64,000 nucleotides of DNA from an uncultured Bacteroidota bacterium (lineage in GTDB: Bacteria > Bacteroidota > Bacteroidia > Chitinophagales > Chitinophagaceae), in contig CAISPO010000044.1 in NCBI GenBank assembly GCA_903887415.1, positions 62,001-126,000 on the forward strand, given 5' to 3'. Below the pieces are notes generated by a model, which was not told the origin of the DNA, did not search any database, and was given only the letters and a program-made list of their open reading frames with translations. Shown piece after piece: positions 26,199-34,396 of the stretch; the first letter of the stretch is position 1; every line of letters starts with the position of its first letter. A program made the position numbers and the translations under genes.

Positions 26199-26514
26199 CT
26201 AAGCTGCATTTGCACTGTTAAGAATTTCAAGCAGCACATCCTCTACATTTGACCGGAGATCCGCTATTCCGCTGCCGGTGTCATTTGTGTTAATGGTGAA
26301 ATTTCCTATTAGTGGCGTATTAAGATTTATGTTTACCGCCTTCCCTGCAATATTTCCTGCTAGGCCAGGGCCACCAATTTGATTGTTTCCCCCTGTCCAA
26401 TTGTCCCCTCACCTTTTCTTATGGTAAGCAAATATGCTCGAATATTTGGATTTTGAAGCAAATTTTGGTAGTATGTCGTATCAGCGGTTGTTTTTTTATT
26501 TTCTTTCTTGGCAT
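26199..26514 (-). pseudogene. Decayed copy 3 of the lysozyme/tape-measure gene
   Basis: ATG at 26514 with MPRKKIKKQP (compare MPHKKKPLPK of the intact gene). After a frameshift comes YYQNLLQNPNIRAYLLTIRK, then GEGTIG, keeping the catalytic-Glu motif. It then jumps by deletion to the C-terminal part VNINLNTPLIGNFTINTNDT ... LLEILNSANAA, stop at 26199. About three quarters of the gene, including most of the lysozyme fold, is missing. The secreted gene at 26565 is divergent from its start. Confidence 0.8.
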
Positions 26515-26564
26515 ATAACCCGTTTATAATAATTTTATCTCAACATTTCAAAGCCCTCTTAGTT

Positions 26565-26987
26565 ATGAAGCCAGTTATTCTGTTACAGCTGTTTATATTC
26601 ACAATAATGACGGTAGCTTGCTCGCCGGGACATAACCAAAAATATGATGGTGAGTGGAACCGCATTTACACATCTGGGGATACTGGCTTAGGATTAAATA
26701 TTCACGGCGATACTACTGAATTTGAAGTGGCGCCTAATCAGCTTGCAATTGTGTGTGAAAATAAATACAGCGCTGACACCTTGTTGCTATACGTAAAGTC
26801 TGTTGATTGCGGCAGGGATTTTAGCTTAATGTTTGAACCTCCCAAATCTAATGACTTATTCGCGAGGGCCTATCTAATGAAGAAGCGACTCCACGTTCTG
26901 TTCAATAAGAAAATAGTAAAAAAATATTTTGACGTGTTACGACTGGACACTGTTTTTTACAGGGCTGATGAAATCAGCAGAAACTAG
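26565..26987 (+). CDS. Lipoprotein D, immunity-like paralogue family
   Basis: 140 aa from the ATG at 26565 (MKPVILLQLFIFTIMTVAC); the lipobox TVAC makes it a lipoprotein. The mature core is KYDGEWNRI, IVCENKYSADTLLLYV, DCGRDF, LFARAYLMKKRLHVLF and LRLDTVFYR. It is the most diverged of the four family members. Its start lies 50 bp from the start of decayed lysozyme copy 3, the same divergent arrangement as A and B. Proposed role as for A: an envelope protein guarding against the particle's peptidoglycan-cutting tail protein. Confidence 0.65.
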   Translation: MKPVILLQLFIFTIMTVACSPGHNQKYDGEWNRIYTSGDTGLGLNIHGDTTEFEVAPNQLAIVCENKYSADTLLLYVKSVDCGRDFSLMFEPPKSNDLFARAYLMKKRLHVLFNKKIVKKYFDVLRLDTVFYRADEISRN

Positions 26988-27087
26988 ATCAACGTACCAC
27001 TTGTAAGCGTTTAAGAATCTTGCAGGCCATAGGATGACATTTGCAATACGCCAGGAGAGCCCGCTAGATCCCAGGCTCTGCTACATC

Positions 27088-27584
27088 TTAGCGATCTCGC
27101 TTCCTGATGTATTGCAAATGTGCCAGCTTCTGGGCAAACGCCTCATCACTAAGTGCTCGGTGGTCAAGGCCCGGCAGGTAGTACTCCAGTAGCGTTTCAA
27201 GGTAGCCAAAGGAATCGCGCGCCGGGCCCCCGCGCGACTCCTCTATAAGTTTACCAGTTTCGCCCGTTTGCCTTCCAGCTTCACCTTCAGCTCCTGGCAG
27301 ATGCCTATAAACAACTGGTCATCCTCCAGTAGTTCCCTGCTGCCGCCTATGAACGTTACACTCGCCAGCCCTTCAAAAACATTCAGTACCTTATCGTTGT
27401 CCGCCTTGCTCATCGCAAAGTTGATCTCGTTCCTGTCCGGGTTTTTAAAATACCCCACATGCCCACACGCCTCCAGCGCATAAATGCCATATTTGTGCTT
27501 GGCCTTCCATTCGGCTATCTCGGCATCAGTAGCCTGCCCTTGTAGTTCGGTGGCTCTTTTGTTACTACTATTATTGGTGCTCAT
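27088..27584 (-). CDS. Tail assembly chaperone with probable -1 frameshift extension
   Basis: The zero-frame product is 113 aa (27584 to the stop at 27243), with AEWKAKHKYGIYALEACGHV, GYFKNPDRNEINFAMSKADN and DDQLFIGICQELKVKLEGKR. The -1 frame is open across the stop and continues for about 50 residues (TGKLIEESRGGPARDSFGYL, ETLLEYYLPGLDHRAL ... AHLQYIRKRDR, stop at 27088) with no ATG, GTG or TTG in a useful place. The candidate slip site is G-GTA-AAC at 27249-27255, two codons before the stop. Position between tube and tape-measure slot is exactly where lambda G/GT-, P2 E/E'- and Mu-type frameshifted chaperones lie. The slip site itself is inference. Confidence 0.72.
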
Positions 27585-27637
27585 AAAAATGTTTTACATT
27601 CAAATCAAGAAAATCCATGAATCCTTTAATCAAGGTT

Positions 27638-28069
27638 CTAAGCAGTTATCAGCTTCATAAACACTATAGGCAGCGTCACGTCCATATTCTTGGCCCCTTG
27701 GTCCCAGCCTTTTTCAAAGTCCTTCACCTCTACACTCACCAGCGTATCTGTTTGTAATGGGCGCGTCCCTTTAGGCTTGTACGTGATCACTATGTCAAAC
27801 TGCATATCCAGTATATCATCGCCGCCGGCGCTTATTGCTGCCCGGTTCATATCGTCTATAGCGCCCTTCAGCACTTTTATCTGGCCTTCATAAGTGCGGT
27901 TCCCGCTCTGTATGCTTATGGGCTCATCACCTGCGCTGTGCAGCAATTGTTTTTCTTTCGAGGCCTTATATTTCACCCCGCGTATCTTCGTCAGTGGCGA
28001 TCCCGCAAACATCACGGTCATATCCGCCCACTCACAATCCTTACTGTCAAAAAATGGTATTGATGGCAT
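27638..28069 (-). CDS. Contractile-tail tube protein
   Basis: 143 aa. It has the small beta-barrel pattern of inner tube proteins: WADMTVMFAGSPLTKIRGVK, ISIQSGNRTYEGQIKVLKGA, FDIVITYKPKGTRPLQTDTL and a C-terminal VTLPIVFMKLITA. It lies between the sheath gene (127 bp upstream) and the chaperone gene (53 bp downstream), the standard order. Its hexameric rings would form the inner tube. Length is normal. Confidence 0.8.
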   Translation of the reverse strand: MPSIPFFDSKDCEWADMTVMFAGSPLTKIRGVKYKASKEKQLLHSAGDEPISIQSGNRTYEGQIKVLKGAIDDMNRAAISAGGDDILDMQFDIVITYKPKGTRPLQTDTLVSVEVKDFEKGWDQGAKNMDVTLPIVFMKLITA

Positions 28070-28195
28070 TGGTTAATTTTTTTTGTTTTAAAAAATGGTA
28101 CCCCTTTGTAAAAATATCTTCAGCTTGGCATAGATGAAGAGAGTTATGCTGCCTAATGGCATGTCCTCAAAGCGCTCCCCTTTAGGGGCCGGGGG

Positions 28196-29377
28196 TTACT
28201 GTTGGAACCCCAGGCTTATCTCAATATCTGCAGCATACCCCACAGGCGTTATTTTCAGCACCACATTAAGCTCGTTAGTGCTCAGTATATTTTGCGCCGG
28301 ATCAATGAAGCAATTCACACTGCTGATCTCCTTATTCGCAGTCATTGTATTATTTACCTGGTTCACGATCTGCTGTTCCAGCCATTTGCAAAAACCTGGG
28401 TCGAGTGTGCCATCAGCATTCACAGGCACCTCATCATCTACTTCCTGCACAAAGGTGGTATAGGCCAGTATATGCGCCTTGTCTATTACCCTGCCGCGCG
28501 CCAGCATACAATAGTCGTCAGTAGTAGCCGTACACATCGGGTCGCCGCTGAAGAAGTAGCCGCTCACATTAGGATAGGTGGTAAACGTTATAAACCCATT
28601 GCCAGCGATCACACCCATATCCGCGCCTGCTGCTTCCACTGTTACACTGCCGGCATAGGCGTTAATATTGGTTAATGCACCCGTTCTTACCCTGCTTATT
28701 TTCCGCTGCACCGGTATAGATGACACAACCCCCAGAAGCAGGCCTATACATGCCGATGCACTGCTGTAAGTAATGTCTGTGTCTCCTATCAGTATTGCCG
28801 TCCTGTTATTGGTAGTGCCAGTCGTTTCATCGGCAAGGCTTGCCGGGCTACCACTATAAGATGTACCGCCTATCACTGCCCTGAATGGCTTTTCCGCTTC
28901 AAAGTACGCTGCAGCCATCACTGCCATGTTGGTTGCGGCAGTATATACGTCCTTATTCAGCGCGTTGGTAATCGTAACAGTTCCGCCTGCTGCGGTTATG
29001 GCCACATCATCGCTCAGCAATCCCAGCACTTTTATTTTACCGGCTGCATAGTCTAGTAATACTTTTGCCCCGGCAGCGTTTGTATGGTCCGCCATTTGCG
29101 ATACCGTCATTGTAGCAGGCGCCAGCATCAGGTATAGCTGCGCTCCCGTACCGGCCTGGTTATAAAATTCCTGCAGTTGCTTTATCGCAAACGGATTGTT
29201 CGTATTGGTTATCCCGGCTGTAGCCACATCCGCCAGGCTGGTCACCAGTATTGGTGTGCCTGTAGTATAGCCGCCCAACTCGCTTACGCCCGTGAGCACC
29301 AGGCCGGTGATCCCGTCATTTGTCTGTATTGTTCCTCCTAGCTGGCCATTCGCCAGCGATATATTTACTCTGCCCAT
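28196..29377 (-). CDS. Tail sheath protein (DUF2586 type)
   Basis: 393 aa. The start (MGRVNISLANGQLGGTIQTN, then GITGLVLTG) and the body (FRAVIGGTSYSGS, NRTAILIGDTDITYSSASAC) are typical for the DUF2586 sheath family of Bacteroidota Mu-like phages. Further on come ISRVRTGALTNINAYAGSV, GNGFITFTTYPNVSGYFFSG, YCMLARGRVIDKAHILAYTT, EVPVNADGTLDPGFCKWLEQ and a C-terminal handshake strand. Sheath genes define a contractile (myo-type) tail. It ends next to the sequence TCCCCTTTAGGGG of the dispersed repeat kind. Confidence 0.85.
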   Translation of the reverse strand: MGRVNISLANGQLGGTIQTNDGITGLVLTGVSELGGYTTGTPILVTSLADVATAGITNTNNPFAIKQLQEFYNQAGTGAQLYLMLAPATMTVSQMADHTNAAGAKVLLDYAAGKIKVLGLLSDDVAITAAGGTVTITNALNKDVYTAATNMAVMAAAYFEAEKPFRAVIGGTSYSGSPASLADETTGTTNNRTAILIGDTDITYSSASACIGLLLGVVSSIPVQRKISRVRTGALTNINAYAGSVTVEAAGADMGVIAGNGFITFTTYPNVSGYFFSGDPMCTATTDDYCMLARGRVIDKAHILAYTTFVQEVDDEVPVNADGTLDPGFCKWLEQQIVNQVNNTMTANKEISSVNCFIDPAQNILSTNELNVVLKITPVGYAADIEISLGFQQ

Positions 29378-29730
29378 TGTTTAAAATCATTTTAGTTGTT
29401 GCTAATACTGTTTAAAAATCTCTTTTGGCTCCAACGGTTACCAGTCACTTCCCCACATTTTTTGCGGTCTTAAAAACAAAATGAAAGCATTGCGAGCCTG
29501 CCTGCCGGCAGGCAGGCTTTACGCCTTCTATGTTTGCATAATAGGCAGTACATAACTCACTCTACTTCACCCGCTCCTTTGGAGAGGGCCGGGGAGAGGT
29601 CTATCACGCCGTGCGCCCTTAAAACAAAAACGAAAGTATTGCGAGCCTGCCTGCCGGCAGGCTTAACGCCCCTGTCTGCCGACAGGCAGGTTTGCGAGAG
29701 ACTATTTTACTCTGCGAGAGGCCAATCACG
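29378..29730. repeat. Spacer made of dispersed repeats (families B and C)
   Basis: No gene in 350 bp. It holds two copies of family C (CTTAAAAACAAAATGAAAGC ... ATTGCGAGCC, at about 29466-29525 and 29617-29700), each with a CCTGCCGGCAGG palindrome inserted, and one family B hairpin at 29561-29601 (CACCCGCTCCTTTGGAGAGG then GCCGGGGAGAGGTC). Confidence 0.6.
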
Positions 29731-29967
29731 CTACTCCGCATCCAGCTCATCCAGCGGATCATATTCCAGCCCATCCCATGTTTCATTCGCCAGTTCCGCC
29801 AATTCATTGTCCACCTCGGTTCTTGTCTTCGTTGTTATAGTATAGTCATCAAGCCGCAAGGCGTGGTTTGTCGCGTTCTGCTCATCAAAAAAAGCCAGCC
29901 CGTCACTTGTGAAATACAGTTGATCAACTGCATCGTGATTATCGAAATATTGTTTTGCGTCTTTCAT
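29731..29967 (-). CDS. Small acidic hypothetical phage-cluster protein
   Basis: 78 aa, acidic, no recognised domain (MKDAKQYFDNHDAVDQLYFT, SDGLAFFDEQNATNHALRLD, ELANETWDGLEYDPLDELDA). Similar short acidic proteins often sit next to structural genes in Bacteroidota phages. It lies between the CHAP endolysin and the sheath gene on the same strand. Coding is likely from composition; function unknown. Confidence 0.6.
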   Translation of the reverse strand: MKDAKQYFDNHDAVDQLYFTSDGLAFFDEQNATNHALRLDDYTITTKTRTEVDNELAELANETWDGLEYDPLDELDAE

Positions 29968-30028
29968 AAAATAGTGATTGGTTATTACTACCTGGATTTT
30001 TGGATTTTGGAATTTGATTTTTTGGGAT

Positions 30029-30565
30029 TTAACTGGAATACCTGATAAACCCTGCCAGCGTCTTGTCAGTAATACTGCGCTGGTGCCTTACCACCTCATA
30101 CCCTTCACGGCTCCCATCATTATTGCTGTTGCCCTCTATGGTGTGGAGAATTGCGCCTTCCACCTTTTCTACGATACCGGTATGCCCGGCATTGCCGCTA
30201 AACAAAAGGATGAACTGGTCGCCCGGCTTCACGAGGTCTGGCCGCTGCGCTACATCTGCCTTTAGCAGTTTAGTAGCCAGGGTATTTGTGCTGTGGTTGT
30301 TCCAGCAATCATGTACGCTGCCGGGTTTCACTGCCGGGTTTACCAGGTTCAGCTTTTTTGCAGCAGTCTCGTAGCACCAGTACACAAACGCCTGGCACCA
30401 TGCATAGCCGGGAGCCAGGCCCACTGCATGAAGGTATTCATTCACCATAGGGCCGCTGTTGCTGCCTTTCGGTTGTTCACTTTGCCCTACCTGGCTTTCT
30501 GCGGCCAGCAGCGCGGCCGCAGAAAGTGTTTCGGTATTGGGAATATTTGAGTTTACAGAGGCCAT
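30029..30565 (-). CDS. CHAP-domain peptidoglycan amidase/endopeptidase (endolysin-like)
   Basis: 178 aa. The CHAP residues are visible: catalytic Cys in YAWCQAFVYWCYE, His in GNAGHTGIVEKVEG, and the acidic/Asn partner in HTIEGNSNNDGSREGY. Earlier, ESQVGQSEQPKGSNSGPMVN and PGDQFILLFS also fit. There is no signal peptide, so like classic endolysins it would need a holin or other route; the two upstream genes may serve this. It would cut cell-wall peptides to release particles. In other particles a CHAP protein can be a structural lysin; the location between capsid and sheath does not decide. Confidence 0.85.
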   Translation of the reverse strand: MASVNSNIPNTETLSAAALLAAESQVGQSEQPKGSNSGPMVNEYLHAVGLAPGYAWCQAFVYWCYETAAKKLNLVNPAVKPGSVHDCWNNHSTNTLATKLLKADVAQRPDLVKPGDQFILLFSGNAGHTGIVEKVEGAILHTIEGNSNNDGSREGYEVVRHQRSITDKTLAGFIRYSS

Positions 30566-30678
30566 GCCCTATTTGCTTTAATTGTTGTTAATAAAGAATT
30601 TGAATTGCAATCTTTTTGCCACCCGCGACTATCTACTATAGACTAAATACATCTACCCGCAGATTTACGACTTACCGC

Positions 30679-31110
30679 TTACGACTTAGTAGCGGCGTAC
30701 TTCCCTTGCGTGTACAGGTCATACAGGTTTTGCTTTAACCGTTGGCCATCCAGGTGGGCAGCAAGCAGGCTTGCCAGTTTTTGCAGAATAGCATCCTGTA
30801 GTTGCGGGTCGCGCTGCTGCACTTGTTGTATAAAGCAGGCCAGCAATGCATTCACATCGGTATTTTGTTTGCAGTTGTCTGCGATCGTCAGCACATCTAT
30901 TGCCTTGCCCAGCGCAGCTATCAGGTCTTGTTTTATGGTATCGTCTATATCTCCGGGTATTATCGCCGTCAGCACATCTGCCACCGGCGAGGAGAGCAGG
31001 TTCTTAAGTGCGGTTGTTATTTGCAACGCTGTATCTATGTGGTTGTCCACAAAATTGTCAAAGTCGCGCAGCAGCGCCTTGATCTGGCCTTTCATTTTTG
31101 TACAAAGCAT
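30679..31110 (-). CDS. Hypothetical helical protein in the lysis-type block
   Basis: 143 aa from the ATG at 31110; another ATG at 31095 and a longer frame to 31176 are possible. Mostly amphipathic helices (IKALLRDFDNFVDNHIDTAL, LQDAILQKLASLLAAHLDGQ) with a moderately hydrophobic stretch around SSPVADVLTAIIPG. No family recognised. It begins 10 bp after the small TM/coiled-coil gene and precedes the CHAP gene, so a part in lysis or in head-tail structure is possible. Confidence 0.55.
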   Translation of the reverse strand: MLCTKMKGQIKALLRDFDNFVDNHIDTALQITTALKNLLSSPVADVLTAIIPGDIDDTIKQDLIAALGKAIDVLTIADNCKQNTDVNALLACFIQQVQQRDPQLQDAILQKLASLLAAHLDGQRLKQNLYDLYTQGKYAATKS

Positions 31111-31120
31111 GTTTTTTGTT

Positions 31121-31390
31121 TTAATCGTTCTTAATTGTTTTGATCTCCAGTGCGTGTATGCGTGCGGAGTGCTCATTGAGGCGCCGGTGGATCATGGCAT
31201 CCTGCTCCTGCAGGCCCTTTATCTGCTGTCCCTGTATCGTCGTGGCATTGGTTAGCTGTTTCAGTTCCAGCACTATTTCATCCAGCCTCTTTATCACTTG
31301 CCCGGTTACCACCTTGATTATAAAACCAAGTACCGTTGCCATGGCCCCCGCCACCCCTATAAGCATCCATATTTTTATTTCGGAAAGCAT
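31121..31390 (-). CDS. Small membrane-anchored coiled-coil protein (XhlA/holin-accessory type)
   Basis: 89 aa from the ATG at 31390; the longer frame begins with TTG at 31402. One N-terminal membrane segment (IWMLIGVAGAMATVLGFIIK) precedes a coiled coil (RLDEIVLELKQLTNATTIQG ... RLNEHSARIHALEIKTI). This is the plan of XhlA-like haemolysin/holin accessory proteins in phage lysis cassettes, though there the TM is at the other end. It is followed by the helical protein and the CHAP lysin. Lysis role inferred. Confidence 0.6.
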   Translation of the reverse strand: MLSEIKIWMLIGVAGAMATVLGFIIKVVTGQVIKRLDEIVLELKQLTNATTIQGQQIKGLQEQDAMIHRRLNEHSARIHALEIKTIKND

Positions 31391-31541
31391 ATTTGTTTGC
31401 AATTATTTATAACCCGAAGGAAATGTCCGCTCACTCTTGGCGCCCTTAAAAACAAAATGAATGAATAGCCGGCTTTGCGTCTTTGCGAGATATTTCCTCG
31501 CGGGAATTTGCATATTTGCATATTCCCACATTTGCACATTA

Positions 31542-32456
31542 TTACGCTGCTGCCTGCACTATAGCCACTATGCCTTTTGCGTCACTGCGGCGCATCCTGG
31601 CACCCATGCGAACGCTCACGCTATATACATCGCCATAGTAAGTAGGGTCACCCACGCGTTCAAAGAATTTAATGTCGCCCAGCGCACGCTCTACTGCGCC
31701 TATCTGCCAGCACAGCACTCCGTCATTGTCAGTAGCAGCAGGAGTAGCGCCATAAGGGTTTACTACAGGTGTCGTGTCGTTAGTGTAGGTCACAACATTG
31801 CTGCGCATCATAATGTTGAAACCAAATAGCCTGCCCAGCACGCCGTCCTTTACATCATATGCCGCACTGAAGTCCCTGTATTGTGTTGCCGACATATCAT
31901 CGGTCAACTGCTGGAACATATCTGCGCTTATCAGTGCATAGCGGCCTTCCATGGGCACGTTCTGTTTATTCAGTTGCAGTTGCGCGCCCTTCAGGTCATT
32001 CACGGTAAACTTAGCTCTGTTGCCCGTAGTTCCCGCCAGGGTAGTCGCGGTAGCCACACCCGTAGTGCGTACCACAAGCCCTGTGCTGCCACTCGGTGAC
32101 CAGTCTATCAGAAGGTTATCTGCCACTGTCTGCCGCAATGAAGACTCATACTCGCCAAGTACACTCTCGCGCTTGTTGTAGCTCAGCTCAAAAGTTTCTG
32201 CATTGGGAATGAGTATCGGATCTGTTGTGTACTCGTCCAGGGTGTACGTGATGTCCGTATCGCCGCGTTGCACCACCGTTGCCGGTAGTGACGACCGGTT
32301 CTTTACCACATTCGCTATTGCACCGGCCTGTGGTATATGCACCACTGCGCCCTGTAGCACATACTGTCCTGCATCCGTTGATGCCAGCAGGAACTCATTG
32401 TTCTTAAACAAATTGCCTTCGATGTGATCTTCCCAGATCTCTTTTTGAATTGCCAT
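31542..32456 (-). CDS. Major capsid protein
   Basis: 304 aa. The start MAIQKEIWEDHIEGNLFKNN and later blocks fit the HK97-fold capsid family found in Bacteroidota Mu-like phages: the E-loop-like GDTDITYTLDEYTTDPILIP, the YNKRESVLGEYESSLRQTVA helix, EGRYALISADMFQQLTDDMS, GRLFGFNIMMRSNV, and the C-terminal YYGDVYSVSVRMGARMRRSD. Length is normal for capsids without a delta domain, the scaffold being in the upstream protease gene. It follows that gene after 492 bp. Confidence 0.82.
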   Translation of the reverse strand: MAIQKEIWEDHIEGNLFKNNEFLLASTDAGQYVLQGAVVHIPQAGAIANVVKNRSSLPATVVQRGDTDITYTLDEYTTDPILIPNAETFELSYNKRESVLGEYESSLRQTVADNLLIDWSPSGSTGLVVRTTGVATATTLAGTTGNRAKFTVNDLKGAQLQLNKQNVPMEGRYALISADMFQQLTDDMSATQYRDFSAAYDVKDGVLGRLFGFNIMMRSNVVTYTNDTTPVVNPYGATPAATDNDGVLCWQIGAVERALGDIKFFERVGDPTYYGDVYSVSVRMGARMRRSDAKGIVAIVQAAA

Positions 32457-32948
32457 TGGTTAAATTGTTGTTTGGTGATTAAGAATTATTATTGGAATGG
32501 AGTATTGAAAACACCTTTGTTCCCAGAGGGACAGACCAAATGATGCTTCACTTAATAAGATGAAGTAGATGGAGGGTGTTAGAATAGTCGGCTTTGCTGC
32601 CTCTGCCTGCCCGTACGGGAAAGGCACGTTCGGGCGGGCGTTTTAGCTTTGCGCTCTTTGCGTGAGATTACTATTTCAAATGCGATATAGGCGGAGTAAA
32701 TAACCGGGAACCGGCAGAGGGCAATCTTATCAAAAACCAACCTCTATGGAACAAACAGCCTCCGCCAGCCCCCGGTAAAAAGAAATAAATAGGACGATAG
32801 AAAATACTAAAGATGAGAAATGCACAAAGCTCATTGCTTGGTTCCCGGAACAAGGTCCCGATCTTTTATCGGGAGACGCAGGAGTCAATAAGGCGATAGA
32901 AGCAATAAAAGATGAAAATAGCACAAAGCCCATTACTTGGTTCCCCCT
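32457..32948. other. Gene-free spacer between capsid protease and capsid genes
   Basis: 492 bp without a convincing gene. At 32585-32665 it has a diverged family C copy (GGCTTTGCTGCCTCTGCCTG ... GCTTTGCGCTCTTTGCGTGA). There is also a GATCTTTTATCGGGA stretch near 32860-32875 and two similar GCACAAAG(C)CATTACTTGGTTCCC copies near 32822 and 32920. Head genes of active phages are normally almost gapless. Confidence 0.5.
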
Positions 32949-33950
32949 TTAGGGGGTCAGGGGGTTAAACTTCTTCTCAAAAAGTTCTCTATACCGTACT
33001 GGGTCATTCGCCCGTAGCTCTTTCAGCTTCTTTCCTGCTGGATCATTTTTATCATAGTCATCCCACTGCCACTGTGCCTCGGTACGGTCTTGTTGTTTAT
33101 TTTTCAGCAGATCTGCTATCGATTGGTAAGCAGGCATGGCAGCCAGCAATGCTTTGAGCCCTTCAGGGTTAGTGGCATAATCACTGGCGAGTTTACTGCT
33201 TAGCTCGGTAGTTATTTTCCTGTCCTCTAGCCCACGTTCCAGCAAAGCAGAAACCTCCAAACGGGTACGCGCCTTACCTGTTTCTTCAATTTGTTGCTGC
33301 AGGTCATACTTCGCAGCATGCAGTAATTTATTTTCCAGTTCCAGGTTGTTGGCCTTTGCCGCGAGGTCTTGCACAGCAATAGCTAATGCTTTTTCATCGG
33401 TCCCATCCACCAGTTGCAATGTCGCGCACAGATCCTTCAGGGTATTTTGCTGCATCACATTTATCAGCGGCAGGTTAATATTGAGGTCGGCAAGGTTCAG
33501 TTCATTTTCCTGGGCATCATACAGTAGCGTCAGCGCATTGCGGTTTCCCGGTATGTCCACTAGGCTGCATTCTTTGTTATACCATTTTGTTATGGTTGGG
33601 CCGGTTTGTCCTGGCAGCATCATGTCCTTGTCCATGCTATATTCCAGCACCACTATGTGCCCCACAGATGCAGCGTTAAGAAACCCGTTTTCTGCCTCGC
33701 TGCAGGTCTGCTCTCCACGCCCGTTCGATAGGTTTATTATCGGTGTGCCCACTATCTTATCATCTTCTATGTGCAGGTCTTCCCATTTCAGTGCTATGCC
33801 GTCTTCGCGCCGGTGCATATAGTAGCCTATGGGGTTCTTCTGGAAGGAATCTATCTGGTATCCCGAGGTAAGCAGCCGGAAACCATACTCATTCACCGTG
33901 CTGTCCGACAGCACATATTGCCGGTCGATTTTCTTGAATTTTTCTGTCAT
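32949..33950 (-). CDS. Capsid maturation protease fused to scaffold (Mu gpI-like)
   Basis: 333 aa from the ATG at 33950; a GTG at 33977 is also possible. Residues 1-about 170 resemble prohead serine proteases: EYGFRLLTSGYQIDSFQKNP, YYMHRREDGIALKWEDLHIE, then NGFLNAASVGHIVVLEYS and KWYNKECSLVDIPGNRNALT, where the His and Ser regions are typical. The rest is a charged helical scaffold (LCATLQLVDGTDEKALAIAV ... LLKNKQQDRTEAQWQWDDYD). This is the Mu-type protease-scaffold arrangement, cleaved during head assembly. It lies upstream of the capsid gene on the same strand. Confidence 0.75.
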   Translation of the reverse strand: MTEKFKKIDRQYVLSDSTVNEYGFRLLTSGYQIDSFQKNPIGYYMHRREDGIALKWEDLHIEDDKIVGTPIINLSNGRGEQTCSEAENGFLNAASVGHIVVLEYSMDKDMMLPGQTGPTITKWYNKECSLVDIPGNRNALTLLYDAQENELNLADLNINLPLINVMQQNTLKDLCATLQLVDGTDEKALAIAVQDLAAKANNLELENKLLHAAKYDLQQQIEETGKARTRLEVSALLERGLEDRKITTELSSKLASDYATNPEGLKALLAAMPAYQSIADLLKNKQQDRTEAQWQWDDYDKNDPAGKKLKELRANDPVRYRELFEKKFNPLTP

Positions 33951-33977
33951 GATAGGGAGATCGTTGTTTTGTGGCAC

Positions 33978-34396
33978 AAAGGTGTATCAGATTTTTCACC
34001 TCTGCAAAAAACGATTTAATGATGTAACAAATACGCACCATCATATCCCGCCTGCAGCACATCATGTAACTTTTTTCAGCGCTAACGATCTGATTTATAT
34101 AACACTACATGTTTGCCATACCTGGCTTTTTCCTCAAGTCTGATTTTCTCGCTTTTCATTCACGTCTCAAAAACATATTAGCCGTATTTTATGTTCCTTT
34201 CAGGGTAAAACACTCCCGGAGAAACATACAATACGGCTAATATCACTCACACAACTCACAAACCAAACCACACTCACTCATCCACTATTCACAAACATCT
34301 TTATCTCTATTCGCAACTCATTACTAACTGCTATCTGCACAGCTACAACCATCTACTATCTACCAATCACCTGCAGACTTATGACTTACGACTAAG
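33978..34396. other. Gene-free spacer before the capsid-protease gene
   Basis: 419 bp without a gene. The only structure is the long inverted repeat at 34175-34243. The stretch 34245-34380 is low in G (CACTCACACAACTCACAAACCA...), which looks like decayed or neutral sequence. Confidence 0.5.
34175..34243. repeat. Inverted repeat with 13-bp arms and 43-bp loop
   Basis: ATATTAGCCGTAT at 34175-34187 and ATACGGCTAATAT at 34231-34243. The stem can continue imperfectly (TTATGTT against AACATAC). No ORF inside. It could be a strong RNA hairpin or a small mobile-element end pair. Confidence 0.55.

Noticed and set aside
16115-29377. Reading the tail genes as an extracellular contractile injection system or tailocin only
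   Set aside because: Capsid, protease-scaffold, portal and both terminase genes are present nearby and intact, and no AAA+ ATPase of the eCIS type is seen. A full head-and-tail particle fits better.
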